The translations under genes and the position numbers were made by a program. The notes under the pieces are model-generated. The model saw nothing but the letters and a program-made list of their open reading frames with translations. It was not told the origin of the DNA and searched no databases. From Flavobacteriales bacterium (GTDB lineage Bacteria; Bacteroidota; Bacteroidia; UBA10329), in contig WGMW01000008.1 in NCBI GenBank assembly GCA_016124845.1, positions 124,001 through 188,000 of the forward strand: DNA of 64,000 nucleotides, given 5' to 3'. Positions 44,142-53,123 of this stretch are shown piece by piece. The first letter of the stretch is position 1. Every line of letters begins with the position of its first letter.

Positions 44142-45062
44142 ATGCGGACACCACGTCAATTCATCCTTTTTTTCGCGCTTGCCGCAATGTTCTTTGGCTG
44201 TTCCAAAGACCCGGAACTCGTTCCCGACAATAATGCCCCGTACTATGCTGAGGTTTCGGATCTGCTGATAGAGAATTACATCAACCGTGTGTTTATCGAT
44301 CAGATCGGGCGCGAACCGCTGGATGCAGAGATGAACTCGAACCGAGAGACCTTGAAAGCTGCCGATCTGAGTTTTGAAGCGCGTGAGGCGATGATCCTGA
44401 AACTGCAATCGAACACGGATTTCATTGAAGGCGACATTTCTTACAAGCATGCTTACTACAACCGTTTGTATGAGCAATGCAAGGCGCGTTTCATCGAAGC
44501 TGCCTCCAATGCAGAGATCCATGCAGTGATGGGGCCAATAGCCGGTGGAATTCTACCCGATTCATTGAACGGAAACTGGGAAGGTGTTTACGACAGGCAC
44601 GAACAGGTGGCCAAACTTCAGGCAATACTCGATTCCGAATCCGACTATTTCAATGGTGATATTGAGATCAAAGACATGTGTGCGGCCATGATCAACAATG
44701 CTGTTTATGACGAGATCAACATGAACACGTTCAATTTCGTGAACGCCAGTTTCGACAACCTCTTCTTCCGCTATCCTACACAGGCGGAATTCTATGCCGG
44801 GTTCAACATGATCGAATACAATCAACCGGCAACCATTCTTGGGAAACCGGGTCAGAACAAGAACGAATATGTTGACATTCTGGTGAACTCCCGCGAGTTC
44901 TATGAAGGATTGATCGTGTGGTCGTATAAAGTACTGTTGGCACGCGATCCATCAACCGCAGAAACAAATGATCTGATGGTTGATCTTTTTGTGGATCACG
45001 ACCTCCAGAAGGTTCAGCGCGCCATTATGGTGACGGATGAGTATGCACACTTTGAGCAGTAG
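44142..45062 (+). CDS. Helical lipoprotein, DUF1549/DUF4214-like, first gene of a surface operon
   Basis: 306 residues. Lipoprotein signal (FFALAAMFFGCSKD). Almost all-helical mature part. INRVFIDQIGREPLDAEM near residue 48 recalls the opening of planctomycete-type DUF1549 proteins. WSYKVLLARDPSTAETNDLM near 266 recalls the DUF4214 'LGRDP' helix. I assign no biochemical role. It stands before a shorter relative (45150) and a DUF1501 protein, an arrangement like the DUF1549/DUF1800-DUF1501 pairs found in Planctomycetes and Bacteroidota. Confidence 0.72.
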   Translation: MRTPRQFILFFALAAMFFGCSKDPELVPDNNAPYYAEVSDLLIENYINRVFIDQIGREPLDAEMNSNRETLKAADLSFEAREAMILKLQSNTDFIEGDISYKHAYYNRLYEQCKARFIEAASNAEIHAVMGPIAGGILPDSLNGNWEGVYDRHEQVAKLQAILDSESDYFNGDIEIKDMCAAMINNAVYDEINMNTFNFVNASFDNLFFRYPTQAEFYAGFNMIEYNQPATILGKPGQNKNEYVDILVNSREFYEGLIVWSYKVLLARDPSTAETNDLMVDLFVDHDLQKVQRAIMVTDEYAHFEQ

Positions 45063-45078
45063 GAAATGATGAAATTTA

Positions 45079-45153
45079 AACAGTCGATAGTTTATGGTCC
45101 ATGGTCGGTAGTCCACGGTCTGCGGACTATGGTCTATGGACTATGGACCATGG
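45079..45153. repeat. Repeat cluster of TATGGTCCATGG-type units, copy 1
   Basis: Interleaved units such as TATGGTCCATGGTC, AGTCCACGGTC, ACTATGGTCTATGG and ACTATGGACCATGG, partly palindromic. A second cluster lies at 45668-45760. The first cluster is readable in frame with the following lipoprotein gene. Confidence 0.75.
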
Positions 45154-45653
45154 CACGCAATAGCCGCCTCGATCATTCTGTTTTTCGGCTTGCACTGTTC
45201 CTTTTCACCCTTACCACAGCAGGCTGCCAGAAAGACAAACTCTATGAGGTCAACGAAGAGACGATCCTTCCTCCGAATGCGAACAAGACAAAACTGAAGT
45301 CCGATCAGCAGTACATCGCCATTCTTTACGCCAACCTTTTTCAGACGGCACTTTCAAGCGACAATCTATTTGAGGCAAGCGAATGCGTACTTGCCTTTGG
45401 CGACAAAGACCTGGTGCACGAAGTGCTCATCAGCAATTACATGAATTCGGGTGGCGTGATCCTGCCGAGTGAACAGGAAATGCGTGCGGACCTTGATGGT
45501 TTCATCACCGAAACATACAATCGGTTCCTTGTGCGCAACCCGACCGAGGCTGAGCGGCAGTTCTTCAAGAATTACATCAGCACACACCCCAATGTGAAGC
45601 CCGAACTGGTTTATTTCTCATTCGCCCTTTCTAACGAATACCAATACTATTGA
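45150..45653 (+). CDS. Small helical lipoprotein
   Basis: 167 residues from ATG 45150: MARNSRLDHSVFRLALF, lipobox FTLTTAGC, then a helical domain. The frame stays open to ATG 45066, right after the previous stop, but those 28 codons are the repeat cluster (reading YGPWSVVHGLRTMVYGLW), so the downstream start or a repeat-elongated signal peptide are both possible. The end (YNRFLVRNPTEAERQFFKNY ... LSNEYQYY) resembles the last part of the preceding lipoprotein. Function unknown, likely partner in the same surface complex. Confidence 0.7.
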   Translation: MARNSRLDHSVFRLALFLFTLTTAGCQKDKLYEVNEETILPPNANKTKLKSDQQYIAILYANLFQTALSSDNLFEASECVLAFGDKDLVHEVLISNYMNSGGVILPSEQEMRADLDGFITETYNRFLVRNPTEAERQFFKNYISTHPNVKPELVYFSFALSNEYQYY

Positions 45654-45667
45654 AAGATGAAGAGTCC

Positions 45668-45760
45668 ACAGTCCATGGTCCACGGACCACAGTACAAGGC
45701 GACAGGCCCGTATTCCATGTACATCGGACCATGGTCTATGGACTATCGACCGTGGTCTAA
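45668..45760. repeat. Repeat cluster of GTCCATGGTCC-type units, copy 2
   Basis: AGTCCATGGTCCACGGACC, then after a spacer CGGACCATGGTCTATGGAC and TATCGACCGTGGTC. Same unit type as 45079-45153, in the gap before the DUF1501 gene. Confidence 0.75.
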
Positions 45761-45778
45761 CATAATTCGTAACCATAT

Positions 45779-47113
45779 ATGAAAAGGAGAGGATTCATCA
45801 AAAAAGCAGCAGCGGCCACGGCCGGAGCATTTGCTGCGCCTTACATTCTCCCTTCGGGAAGGTTGTTCGCGGCCACGGGTTCGCAAATGGCGGAACATGT
45901 GGTTATGGTGATGTTTGCAGGTGGGGTGCGCCAGCAGGAAAGCATTGAACAGACCTACTTGGCGCAAAGCCAGCAAATTCAGGTGGAAGGAAACATCATG
46001 TTCAACATGCTTGACGGAGCACCACCAACGCAGAAGGTCGTGTTCGGAACAAACGGAAATCTGACCGGAGACACGCCCATTCCGCAGATTCTGGGTTCCA
46101 CCATTCAACAGCAGGGAACGCTTTTCAAGGAAGTGCGCAGCAGCCACGCAGGGCATTACGGAGGCATGAACGCCCTTCTGCAAGGCAATACGCTCTATTC
46201 GCAAGGCCTGCGCCAGAAACCGATCAATCCGACCATTTTCGAATACACGCGCAGGCATTTGGGTGCGCCTGCATCAAAAGTTTGGTTCGTGGGCAACGGC
46301 ATCGGCAATTCCACTCCGCTCATGAATTACAGTCATCATGCAGATTATGGGGCGCAGTATGGTGCCAATTTTCTTGCTCCGAGCATCACATTCGGAAGTC
46401 AATCTCCCGGTCAGGAACATCTCTCCAACGCCAAGGTGTATCACCCTGAAGAAGAACTCGACCCGATCTACCAAATGAAGTACTTCCTCGATAACAATTT
46501 TGAGAATGTTGGAGGAACGATCGACACCATTTACAACACGGAGGAAGAAAAGCAGAGCATCAAACTCTTCCTTCGGGAGATGTACAATTTGGGAGGAAAT
46601 ATTGCCAAGCCACCTGTTGACGACAACAACGACCTGAACACGGTCGCCTACACGGTGGAAGTGATGAAGTGGTTCAAACCGACCTTGACCGTGGTGAATC
46701 TTGGCGTGGTTGACACGTGCCACAGCAATTACACAGGTTATCTGGCTGCGCTCCACCGAGCAGACCATGCGGTCGGTCATCTGTGGAATCAGATACAGCA
46801 GATTCCGGAAATGGCCGGAAACACCATTATGCTGGTAACGCCAGAATGCGGTCGCAACCTGACGCCTAATCCGATAAAAGACACGAACGACTGGTATGCT
46901 TTTGACCATTCAGATGCCAACACACAGCGGGTTTTCACGCAGATGGTCGGGCCGAACGTACCTGCCAATCTGGTTCGTGGTGGCGTTGGAAACCAAATAG
47001 GCGAAACGGCCGACAACTGTCCGACCATTGCGGAAATACTCGGTTTTAAAGATGATGTGATGAACAGCGGATTGATCTCATCCACCGCACAATCATTGTT
47101 TGATAGGATATGA
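45779..47113 (+). CDS. DUF1501 family protein with Tat signal
   Basis: 444 residues. A twin-arginine signal (MKRRGFIKKAAAATAGAFAA) implies folding in the cytoplasm, perhaps with a metal, before export. The body matches DUF1501, an alkaline-phosphatase-superfamily relative: GGVRQQESIEQTYLAQ near residue 43, SHAGHYGGMNALLQGN near 121, VVNLGVVDTCHSNYTGYLAAL near 309 (in parts), AGNTIMLVTPECGRN near 346 and AFDHSDANT near 372. Known members accompany DUF1549/DUF1800 proteins. The precise activity is not known. Followed with 4-base overlap by the cytochrome-like lipoprotein. Confidence 0.85.
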   Translation: MKRRGFIKKAAAATAGAFAAPYILPSGRLFAATGSQMAEHVVMVMFAGGVRQQESIEQTYLAQSQQIQVEGNIMFNMLDGAPPTQKVVFGTNGNLTGDTPIPQILGSTIQQQGTLFKEVRSSHAGHYGGMNALLQGNTLYSQGLRQKPINPTIFEYTRRHLGAPASKVWFVGNGIGNSTPLMNYSHHADYGAQYGANFLAPSITFGSQSPGQEHLSNAKVYHPEEELDPIYQMKYFLDNNFENVGGTIDTIYNTEEEKQSIKLFLREMYNLGGNIAKPPVDDNNDLNTVAYTVEVMKWFKPTLTVVNLGVVDTCHSNYTGYLAALHRADHAVGHLWNQIQQIPEMAGNTIMLVTPECGRNLTPNPIKDTNDWYAFDHSDANTQRVFTQMVGPNVPANLVRGGVGNQIGETADNCPTIAEILGFKDDVMNSGLISSTAQSLFDRI

Positions 47114-48204
47114 GAATGAAGCTCGAAAATAATCCTCCGCCTCGTTCCTCGGCACCTCCTTTAAAAGGAGGATTGGCCCTCTTGTTCCACCTAAGGCGTA
47201 TGGCTCGAAAGTGGAGCTTGCGGAACATTTGGAGACGGGGGATTTCGCAATTCAGCACCTCCTTGTTTCTTTATCTCTTTTCTCTTCTCATCCTTTCCAT
47301 CTCCAGTTGCACCAAGGATGAGAAGAATCCGTTCGATGACCCGAACAATCTTCCGCCAGAGGACACCACCAATATCGAGAACATCGACCCGACCAGTTTT
47401 GTAGGCTTGCATCAGAACATCTTCAAACCGACCTGTGCCAATTCGGGCTGCCACGATGGAACCTTCGAACCTGATTTCCGCACCATCGAAAGTGCCTACA
47501 ACACGTTGGTCTATGCACCTGTGGTGAAGAACAATCCGGCAGGAACTTACCAGTACCGCGTGAAACCTGGCAGCCTTTCAGAATCCATCATCTGGCTACG
47601 CCTGAATGAGGACATTGACGGCATTTCGGGCATCATGCCGTTGGATGCCTACTACAATCCTGAATCGGAATGGAACGCCACCAAAGCCGAACATCTGAGC
47701 AACCTCAGCACATGGATCATGAACGGAGCAAAGGACATGTTCGGAAACGCCCCAACCGTAAATGATCAACAACCGGGTATTTCGGGCATTTATGCGGAGG
47801 CTGATGGAGTACCATGCAACGGGGCCGACAGAATTGAAGTGCCTATCGGTTCTCAGAATGTGAACGTTTGGTTCTCCGTTCACGACAAGGAAACAGCCCT
47901 TTCCGATTTCCCTTACACCAAGGTAAAGATGAGTGGGAGGATCGATCAGTTCGATTCGACAGCAACCGTGTACGATCTACAGTTACTTGGCTCGCCCGAA
48001 ACGCATCAGAACTTTCTTGGTGAGGCGGATGACTTCCAACACAAGTTCAGCTTCAATGTCGGTTCGTTCCCCGCCAATCTTGATACGACCTTTTATCTGC
48101 GTGTGTACCTGAAAGACCCCGTTCAGCCCGACACGACCGAAATTCCGCAGGACGGCAGCATGCTCTACATCAAAAAGTATTTCTCGTGGAAGTTCGTCAA
48201 CTGA
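47110..48204 (+). CDS. Cytochrome-c-like lipoprotein with repeat-extended signal region
   Basis: 364 residues from ATG 47110 (overlapping the DUF1501 stop). The lipobox LFSLLILSISSC is only at residue ~68, because residues ~7-45 come from a repeat element; an alternative start is ATG 47200. The mature part has one heme-binding-like C-x4-C-H (CANSGCHDG near 115) in a module typical of 'hemeprotein-like' Bacteroidota lipoproteins, with a candidate distal Met in GIMPLDAY. A beta-sandwich domain (~215-364: RIEVPIGSQNVNVWFSVHD) follows. Probably outer-membrane-anchored partner of the DUF1501 protein. Its stop overlaps the next start by 19 bases. Confidence 0.7.
   Translation: MRMKLENNPPPRSSAPPLKGGLALLFHLRRMARKWSLRNIWRRGISQFSTSLFLYLFSLLILSISSCTKDEKNPFDDPNNLPPEDTTNIENIDPTSFVGLHQNIFKPTCANSGCHDGTFEPDFRTIESAYNTLVYAPVVKNNPAGTYQYRVKPGSLSESIIWLRLNEDIDGISGIMPLDAYYNPESEWNATKAEHLSNLSTWIMNGAKDMFGNAPTVNDQQPGISGIYAEADGVPCNGADRIEVPIGSQNVNVWFSVHDKETALSDFPYTKVKMSGRIDQFDSTATVYDLQLLGSPETHQNFLGEADDFQHKFSFNVGSFPANLDTTFYLRVYLKDPVQPDTTEIPQDGSMLYIKKYFSWKFVN
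47133..47181. repeat. REP-like element inside the N-terminal codons of the next gene
   Basis: CCTCCGCCTCGTTCCTCGG followed by the palindrome CACCTCCTTTAAAAGGAGG. It is translated in frame as PPPRSSAPPLKGG in the ORF from 47110. It resembles repeats that in other genomes read APPLKGG. Confidence 0.7.
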
Positions 48205-48623
48205 TCATAGCGCTGTTGGCAGTTGCCTTCCTTGCATCTTGCAAGCAGGAACATTCAGACATCCCCGAGATCTCTGACCTGACCGTGGAGCCGATGAATG
48301 TGGCGGAATTCACCGATACGGTCATCATCAGTTTCAATTACTACGATTACAACGGTGACCTCGGCCACCCAGATCCCAACGTGGCGTCATTAAGCGTAAA
48401 GGACAGTCGCTTGCAATACGAAGACCTCTACCATGTGCAGCCGCTGGCACCTGTGGATGCAAAAGTGCCGATAGAAGGACGGCTTTCCGTTCGGTTGAAC
48501 AACCTTTTCATTCTGGGAAATGACTCCATTGAAAAACTTCAGTTTGAAGTAAAGATCCAAGACAGGGCTGGCAACTGGAGTAAGTTGGTTGAAAGCGACA
48601 CCATTACTGTTTACCGCCCTTGA
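48186..48623 (+). CDS. Small lipoprotein of the surface operon
   Basis: 145 residues, GTG start inside the previous gene. Lipobox ALLAVAFLASC near residue 18. The mature part is a single beta-sandwich-like domain (TVIISFNYYDYNGDLGHPDPN ... LQFEVKIQDRAGNWSKLV, quoted in parts) that looks like an Ig/cadherin-like module. No enzyme motif. Continuous overlap with neighbours suggests coupled expression. Confidence 0.72.
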   Translation: MEVRQLIIALLAVAFLASCKQEHSDIPEISDLTVEPMNVAEFTDTVIISFNYYDYNGDLGHPDPNVASLSVKDSRLQYEDLYHVQPLAPVDAKVPIEGRLSVRLNNLFILGNDSIEKLQFEVKIQDRAGNWSKLVESDTITVYRP

Positions 48624-48712
48624 ATTCGGAGCGGAAAAGTTCAATTATGAACATGACCTCAGCCACAGATTCTCAGATTTTCGCAGGTCCCTCAGAGCAG
48701 GTATCCGAAAAA

Positions 48713-51700
48713 ATGATGTGGTCAGTGTTGAGGCTTCTGCTCGTTTTTTCATTTTTCATCTTTCACCTTTCATCTTTTTCACAGACCACCTACCCGCTTG
48801 TTGGCAATATCACTACAAACGATTGCGAAGGTTATTTTACCGATAGCAATGGTGGATTGAACGGGGAAGATTACACGCATGGCGAGGATTACACCTTCAC
48901 CATCTGCGTACCGAATGCGATCAGCATTGAAATGACCTTTTTCGAGTTCTGCTCTGAGCAGGGATTCGACATCATGACCTTTTATGATGGTCCGAACACG
49001 AGTTCGCCACAGATCGGGTCGCCCGTTTCGGGTCAGAATCTCCCGCCTTCGGTCATTGCCACTTCCGGATGCCTGACCGTTCATTGGATCTCTGATCAGG
49101 CGGGTGTGGCCTGCGCTGGCTGGTTGGCCTATTGGGAAGTGGAAGTGGCGCAACCAGACCCACCGACAATCACCTTCAACCCGAGTGCACCCACGTGTAG
49201 CACCGAGGTGGTCGTCATGACGTTTGATACACCTGTTCCGTGCGATTCGGTCTATCCGGCAGCGTTTGCGGTATCGGGCGGACAGACCGTGAGCAGCATC
49301 AACCCACTCAACTGCAATGCAGGAGAAGGAACGCAGTACGAGGTCACCTTCAGCCCAGGGCTTGACAACAGCGCCACGTACGACCTGCAATTCACCTATA
49401 ACTATGCGGATGATTGCGACAATGAGTTCACCTTGGAGGCGGAAGGTTCACTAACGGTGAACGACTGTCCGTTGCAAGTGGAGGTTTTGGAAGAAAGCCC
49501 GACCGTTTGCTTGGGCGACTGCGTGGAGATATGGGCGGAAGTGACAGGTGGTGACCCAAACACCTACAATTACGCTTGGAGCAACGGGCTGCCCAATTCT
49601 CCGGGACCGCATCTGGTCTGTCCCACCACAAACACCACATATTCCGTGACCGTGAGCGATGCCGGACCTTCTGCCTCAGCTTCGGATCAGACCACCATCA
49701 CGGTCATTCAACCTCCGGTCATCGACCCTATTCCGGCCGTGTGTGAAAATGAAGCACCTTTTGCCATTTCAGCCACGCCATCCGGAGGCAGTTGGAGCGG
49801 AACGCACATCAACGACCCGATCGGTATTTTCAGACCTGATTCTGGAGACGGAACGCCTTGGACCTACTACACCGACCTGAACGGCTGCACGGATTCCATT
49901 CAATCCACCGTTTACCAGATATGGGCGGGTTACGATCAGGCGTCCTGCCCGAATGCCGCGCCATTTCAGCTTACCAATGGCTATCCCGCAGGCGGAACAT
50001 GGAGCGGCCCGAACACCACACCTGCCGGGATGTTCACGCCTTCATCGTCAGGAAGTTTCACCATTACGTATACTTCCGCAAACGGCTGCACCGACACCAA
50101 AGTTGTTGAGGTGGAGAACTTGGCCATGCCCTCCAACATTACGGTCTGCGAGTCAGACCCGCACTTCAATCTTACAGTCATTCCGTTCGGTGGTTCTTGG
50201 AGCGGAACGGGTATCACCAACTGGTATTGGGGCACGTTCGATCCTGCCACGGCCGGACCAGGAACGCACACCGTCACCTACACCATCAACGGTTGTTCGG
50301 GTACAGTTGACATTACGGTGAGCGAAATTGATGCGGGTGGCAACTACGTCATCTGTCCGCAAGAACCTTCCATCCAACTGAATGGTACACCTGCCGGTGG
50401 AACGTGGAGCGGCATCGGTGTTTCGCAAAGCGGCCTGTACGACCCGACCATTGCTCCTGACCTCACCAACGACACATTGACCTACTCGGTGAACGGCTGC
50501 ACCGACACCCGCATCGTGTATGTGCAACAGACCAACATCATCGATTCAGTGCGTGAATTCTGCCTGTATGACGACCCGCTGACGCTGAATTGGGCAGGTG
50601 TTCACCGCTATCCGAGTGGTGGCATCTGGTCAGGAATCGGGACAGACAACAACGGAGATGGCCATTTTACGCCTTCGGTTGCTGGAGGCGGCACCTTCAC
50701 CATTTACTATGAGGCCAACACGTGTGTCGATTCAATGGTGATGACCGTGCATGAAAACATCATGTTCGACACTTCGGTGTGTGAGGTGGGCGACCCGATT
50801 CAGTTGCAAGCATTGCCCGCTGGCGGAACCTGGGCAGGAGATGGCATCATCGACCCGACAGGGATGTTCGACCCGCAGCAAGTAGGAATCGGTCAGCATT
50901 GGGTCTATTATCAAGGGTCGAGCGGATGCTGGGATTCGTGCATGGTGGACGTGTATCAGCTACAACCCGCGCAGATCATCGGGTTGGAGAACACCTACTG
51001 TTTTGTGGATTCGGCCATTGCACTGATCGGAATTCCAAGCTTCGGGGTCTTTTCGGGAGATGGCATCACCGACACCATTTTCAATCCTTCGTTGGCGGGC
51101 GAAGGCATTCACCAAATTGCTTACGACCATGGCAGCGCGGGCTGCGAAGTGCATACCGACATGCTCGTTTCCGTTTCCGAACCCATCATGACCGATACGG
51201 TGGGCGGCTATCTCACCGTTTGCAAAGGCGATGCGGCAACCATCGGTGTAAGTGCCTCTGGTGGCAACGGCAGCAACTTCACCTATACGTGGAATCCGAA
51301 TGTTTCCTCATTTGCCACACAAGAGATCTATCCCGACACCACCACCACGTATCACATCACTACGTGGGATGGCTGCTCCGAACCTGTGGAAGACAGCATT
51401 TATGTGTATGTCAAGGAACCCTTCAGCACAACTTTTGAGACCAGCGACCCGCTGTGCTATGGTTCGCAAGGTTACGCCACTGCCCAAGTGGATCCGCCTG
51501 GAAGCTACAGCTACGAGTGGCATTCCTCACCACCCAATTTCATGAGCACCATCTACGCGCCAGCGGCCACCACATACCAGATCACCATTACCGAGCTGGA
51601 AAGCGGCTGCGAATTCGACACGAGTGTGACCATTCCGTACTTCCCCAATGTGGCGGCCTACTTTACGCCCAACCCGAACGGAGCCTGTCTGTTGGAATCG

Positions 51701-52204
51701 GACCCAACGGCCGAGTTCATCGACCTGAGCCAGGGCGCTGCCAGCGGAACGTGGGATTTCGGAGATGGCACTACCGAAGATTACCAGTACGGGGTGTACC
51801 CCACGCACACCTATCCCGACACGGGAAAATACACCGTGACGCTGCATGTGGAAAATGACTCGGGCACCTGCACGGATGAGTTTGATTTTGAGATGTGTGT
51901 GCAACCCGAATTCAAGCTGTGGATACCGAACGCGTTTACGCCCGATGGCGATGGACTGAACGATTACTTTGAGATCGTTTCATCCGGCATTGTGGAGTTT
52001 GAACTACAGATATCGAACAGTTGGGGTGCCAAGATGTATAAGATGAACTCCATTGACGACCCGCCTTGGGATGGCACCTACCACGGAAACCCCGTGCAGC
52101 AGGACCGCTACATTTATGAGGTAATTGCCAAAGGCCGCCACTTGGGCGGGGTCAAATTCTACAAGGGAAGCGGGTATATTCACTTGTATCGGCATGGGAA
52201 ATAA
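48713..52204 (+). CDS. Giant secreted protein: CUB-like start, GGxWSG repeats, PKD and gliding-associated C-terminal domain
   Basis: 1163 residues from ATG 48713 with signal peptide (LLLVFSFFIFHLSSFSQ); a TTG at 48620 would overlap the previous gene and add 31 poorly conserved-looking residues. Residues ~20-115 form a CUB-like domain (DYTFTICVPN, FDIMTFYDGPNTSS). From ~340 to 870 about seven ~75-85-residue Ig-like repeats share GG(S/T)WSG and a cysteine-bearing N(G/C)CTD strand. A PKD module (ASGTWDFGDGTTEDY) and a type B T9SS domain (IPNAFTPDGDGLNDYFEI ... YIHLYRHGK) finish it. Likely adhesin or scaffold of the operon's surface assembly. Confidence 0.85.
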   Translation: MMWSVLRLLLVFSFFIFHLSSFSQTTYPLVGNITTNDCEGYFTDSNGGLNGEDYTHGEDYTFTICVPNAISIEMTFFEFCSEQGFDIMTFYDGPNTSSPQIGSPVSGQNLPPSVIATSGCLTVHWISDQAGVACAGWLAYWEVEVAQPDPPTITFNPSAPTCSTEVVVMTFDTPVPCDSVYPAAFAVSGGQTVSSINPLNCNAGEGTQYEVTFSPGLDNSATYDLQFTYNYADDCDNEFTLEAEGSLTVNDCPLQVEVLEESPTVCLGDCVEIWAEVTGGDPNTYNYAWSNGLPNSPGPHLVCPTTNTTYSVTVSDAGPSASASDQTTITVIQPPVIDPIPAVCENEAPFAISATPSGGSWSGTHINDPIGIFRPDSGDGTPWTYYTDLNGCTDSIQSTVYQIWAGYDQASCPNAAPFQLTNGYPAGGTWSGPNTTPAGMFTPSSSGSFTITYTSANGCTDTKVVEVENLAMPSNITVCESDPHFNLTVIPFGGSWSGTGITNWYWGTFDPATAGPGTHTVTYTINGCSGTVDITVSEIDAGGNYVICPQEPSIQLNGTPAGGTWSGIGVSQSGLYDPTIAPDLTNDTLTYSVNGCTDTRIVYVQQTNIIDSVREFCLYDDPLTLNWAGVHRYPSGGIWSGIGTDNNGDGHFTPSVAGGGTFTIYYEANTCVDSMVMTVHENIMFDTSVCEVGDPIQLQALPAGGTWAGDGIIDPTGMFDPQQVGIGQHWVYYQGSSGCWDSCMVDVYQLQPAQIIGLENTYCFVDSAIALIGIPSFGVFSGDGITDTIFNPSLAGEGIHQIAYDHGSAGCEVHTDMLVSVSEPIMTDTVGGYLTVCKGDAATIGVSASGGNGSNFTYTWNPNVSSFATQEIYPDTTTTYHITTWDGCSEPVEDSIYVYVKEPFSTTFETSDPLCYGSQGYATAQVDPPGSYSYEWHSSPPNFMSTIYAPAATTYQITITELESGCEFDTSVTIPYFPNVAAYFTPNPNGACLLESDPTAEFIDLSQGAASGTWDFGDGTTEDYQYGVYPTHTYPDTGKYTVTLHVENDSGTCTDEFDFEMCVQPEFKLWIPNAFTPDGDGLNDYFEIVSSGIVEFELQISNSWGAKMYKMNSIDDPPWDGTYHGNPVQQDRYIYEVIAKGRHLGGVKFYKGSGYIHLYRHGK

Positions 52205-52739
52205 GTTCTTCTTTCTTGCCTCTCTGCTCGGATCTCTCCATTTGGGTACACAAGCTCAGGAACGTGGTCAGTCTATCCCTTGTGATCTTGTAATCAAAAC
52301 TTTAGACTCCAGCGATATTTACAACCCAAACGACCCCAATGTACTATTCGCAGAAATAGTCATCGACAGTCTTTCTGAGTGGAAGACCTTGGACACACTA
52401 ATGCTAAAGACCATCACCCAATTAAACGTTAGGGAAGACATGTATTTAGTTTCTGGGACGATTCCCCCATCGGATGAGTCGGCCAAGGAAATCTATGAGT
52501 GGACAATTTCAAAAGCTGCGGTTTACTACCATAGTTCAGACAATACCGAATTCGGAATAAGTCCGGATTACTATGAAATTTTAGCCGTAAGGCGAAAAAA
52601 AGGAGTTGTCGAGATCAAGGCCTCTGGCTATTGGAACAGTCAACCTATTCAATATGATCGAAGAAGAAAGGGGCGGTGGTATAGATTTACGATAGAGCGA
52701 ATCGGAAGAAATTGCGTGGCCCTTATTCGAATGAATTAA
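52194..52739 (+). CDS. Exported protein of unknown function
   Basis: 181 residues from ATG 52194, overlapping the end of the giant protein by 11 bases (an ATG at 52125 lies too deep in that gene). Signal peptide FFFLASLLGSLHLGTQAQ. The mature part is alpha/beta (LVIKTLDSSDIYNPNDPNVLF; YEILAVRRKKGVVEIKASGYW) with a basic stretch RRRKGRWYRF. Not recognised. Possibly the last gene of the surface operon. Confidence 0.65.
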   Translation: MGNKFFFLASLLGSLHLGTQAQERGQSIPCDLVIKTLDSSDIYNPNDPNVLFAEIVIDSLSEWKTLDTLMLKTITQLNVREDMYLVSGTIPPSDESAKEIYEWTISKAAVYYHSSDNTEFGISPDYYEILAVRRKKGVVEIKASGYWNSQPIQYDRRRKGRWYRFTIERIGRNCVALIRMN

Positions 52740-52740
52740 T

Positions 52741-52794
52741 CACTCCCTATCCTTCAAATCCATCAAAATAGTGCCAGGTCCATCGTTGATGAGT
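52741..52794 (-). pseudogene. Fragment of dtd 3' end, copy 1
   Basis: On the minus strand it reads LINDGPGTILMDLKDRE-stop, matching the last 17 residues of Dtd ([17 protein letters not shown]) at 53559. Only the 3' end is present, so it is a duplicated gene tail directly upstream of a DUF433 gene. Confidence 0.8.
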
Positions 52795-52812
52795 TGACTA
52801 TCTTTGTAAGTA

Positions 52813-53040
52813 ATGCAACTCAACGAACTTATTAGTATCGATAAGGACACACTTGGCGGGATTCCCGTGTTTGTTGGAACCCGTGTTCCTGTCGGATCGC
52901 TTTTCGAGCATCTGGAAAACGGTTACACGCTCGATCAGTTCATCGAGCAATTCCCTTCGGTGAAAAAAGAACAGGCACAACAAGTGCTTGAATTGGCCAA
53001 TCAAGCGTTGCTTTCAGGAAACTATGGTCAGGTGGCATGA
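52813..53040 (+). CDS. DUF433 antitoxin-like protein, copy 1
   Basis: 75 residues. DUF433 pattern: ISIDKDTLGGIPVFVGTRVPV near residue 7 (in parts), LFEHLENGYTLDQFIEQFPSV near 30. DUF433 proteins are often the antitoxin partner of PIN-like DUF5615 toxins, but no such toxin gene is adjacent here. Its C-terminus (LLSGNYGQVA) ends at a recombination junction where the tail of another DUF433 gene begins, so the original end may differ. Confidence 0.85.
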   Translation: MQLNELISIDKDTLGGIPVFVGTRVPVGSLFEHLENGYTLDQFIEQFPSVKKEQAQQVLELANQALLSGNYGQVA

Positions 53041-53120
53041 CCAATGATGAGATCATTGCCGATTTCCCAAGCCTGAAGAAAGAACACATTCAAGCCGCTT
53101 TGGAGTTCAGCAAAAGTTAG
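53037..53120 (+). pseudogene. 3' remnant of a second DUF433 gene
   Basis: From ATGACCAATGATGAG onward it codes MTNDEIIADFPSLKKEHIQA and on to FSKS-stop, identical in sequence to the last 28 residues of the DUF433 gene at 53284. It has no N-terminal half and is fused after the stop of copy 1, sharing the bases TGGCATGACCAA at the joint. Confidence 0.85.
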
Positions 53121-53123
53121 TCT

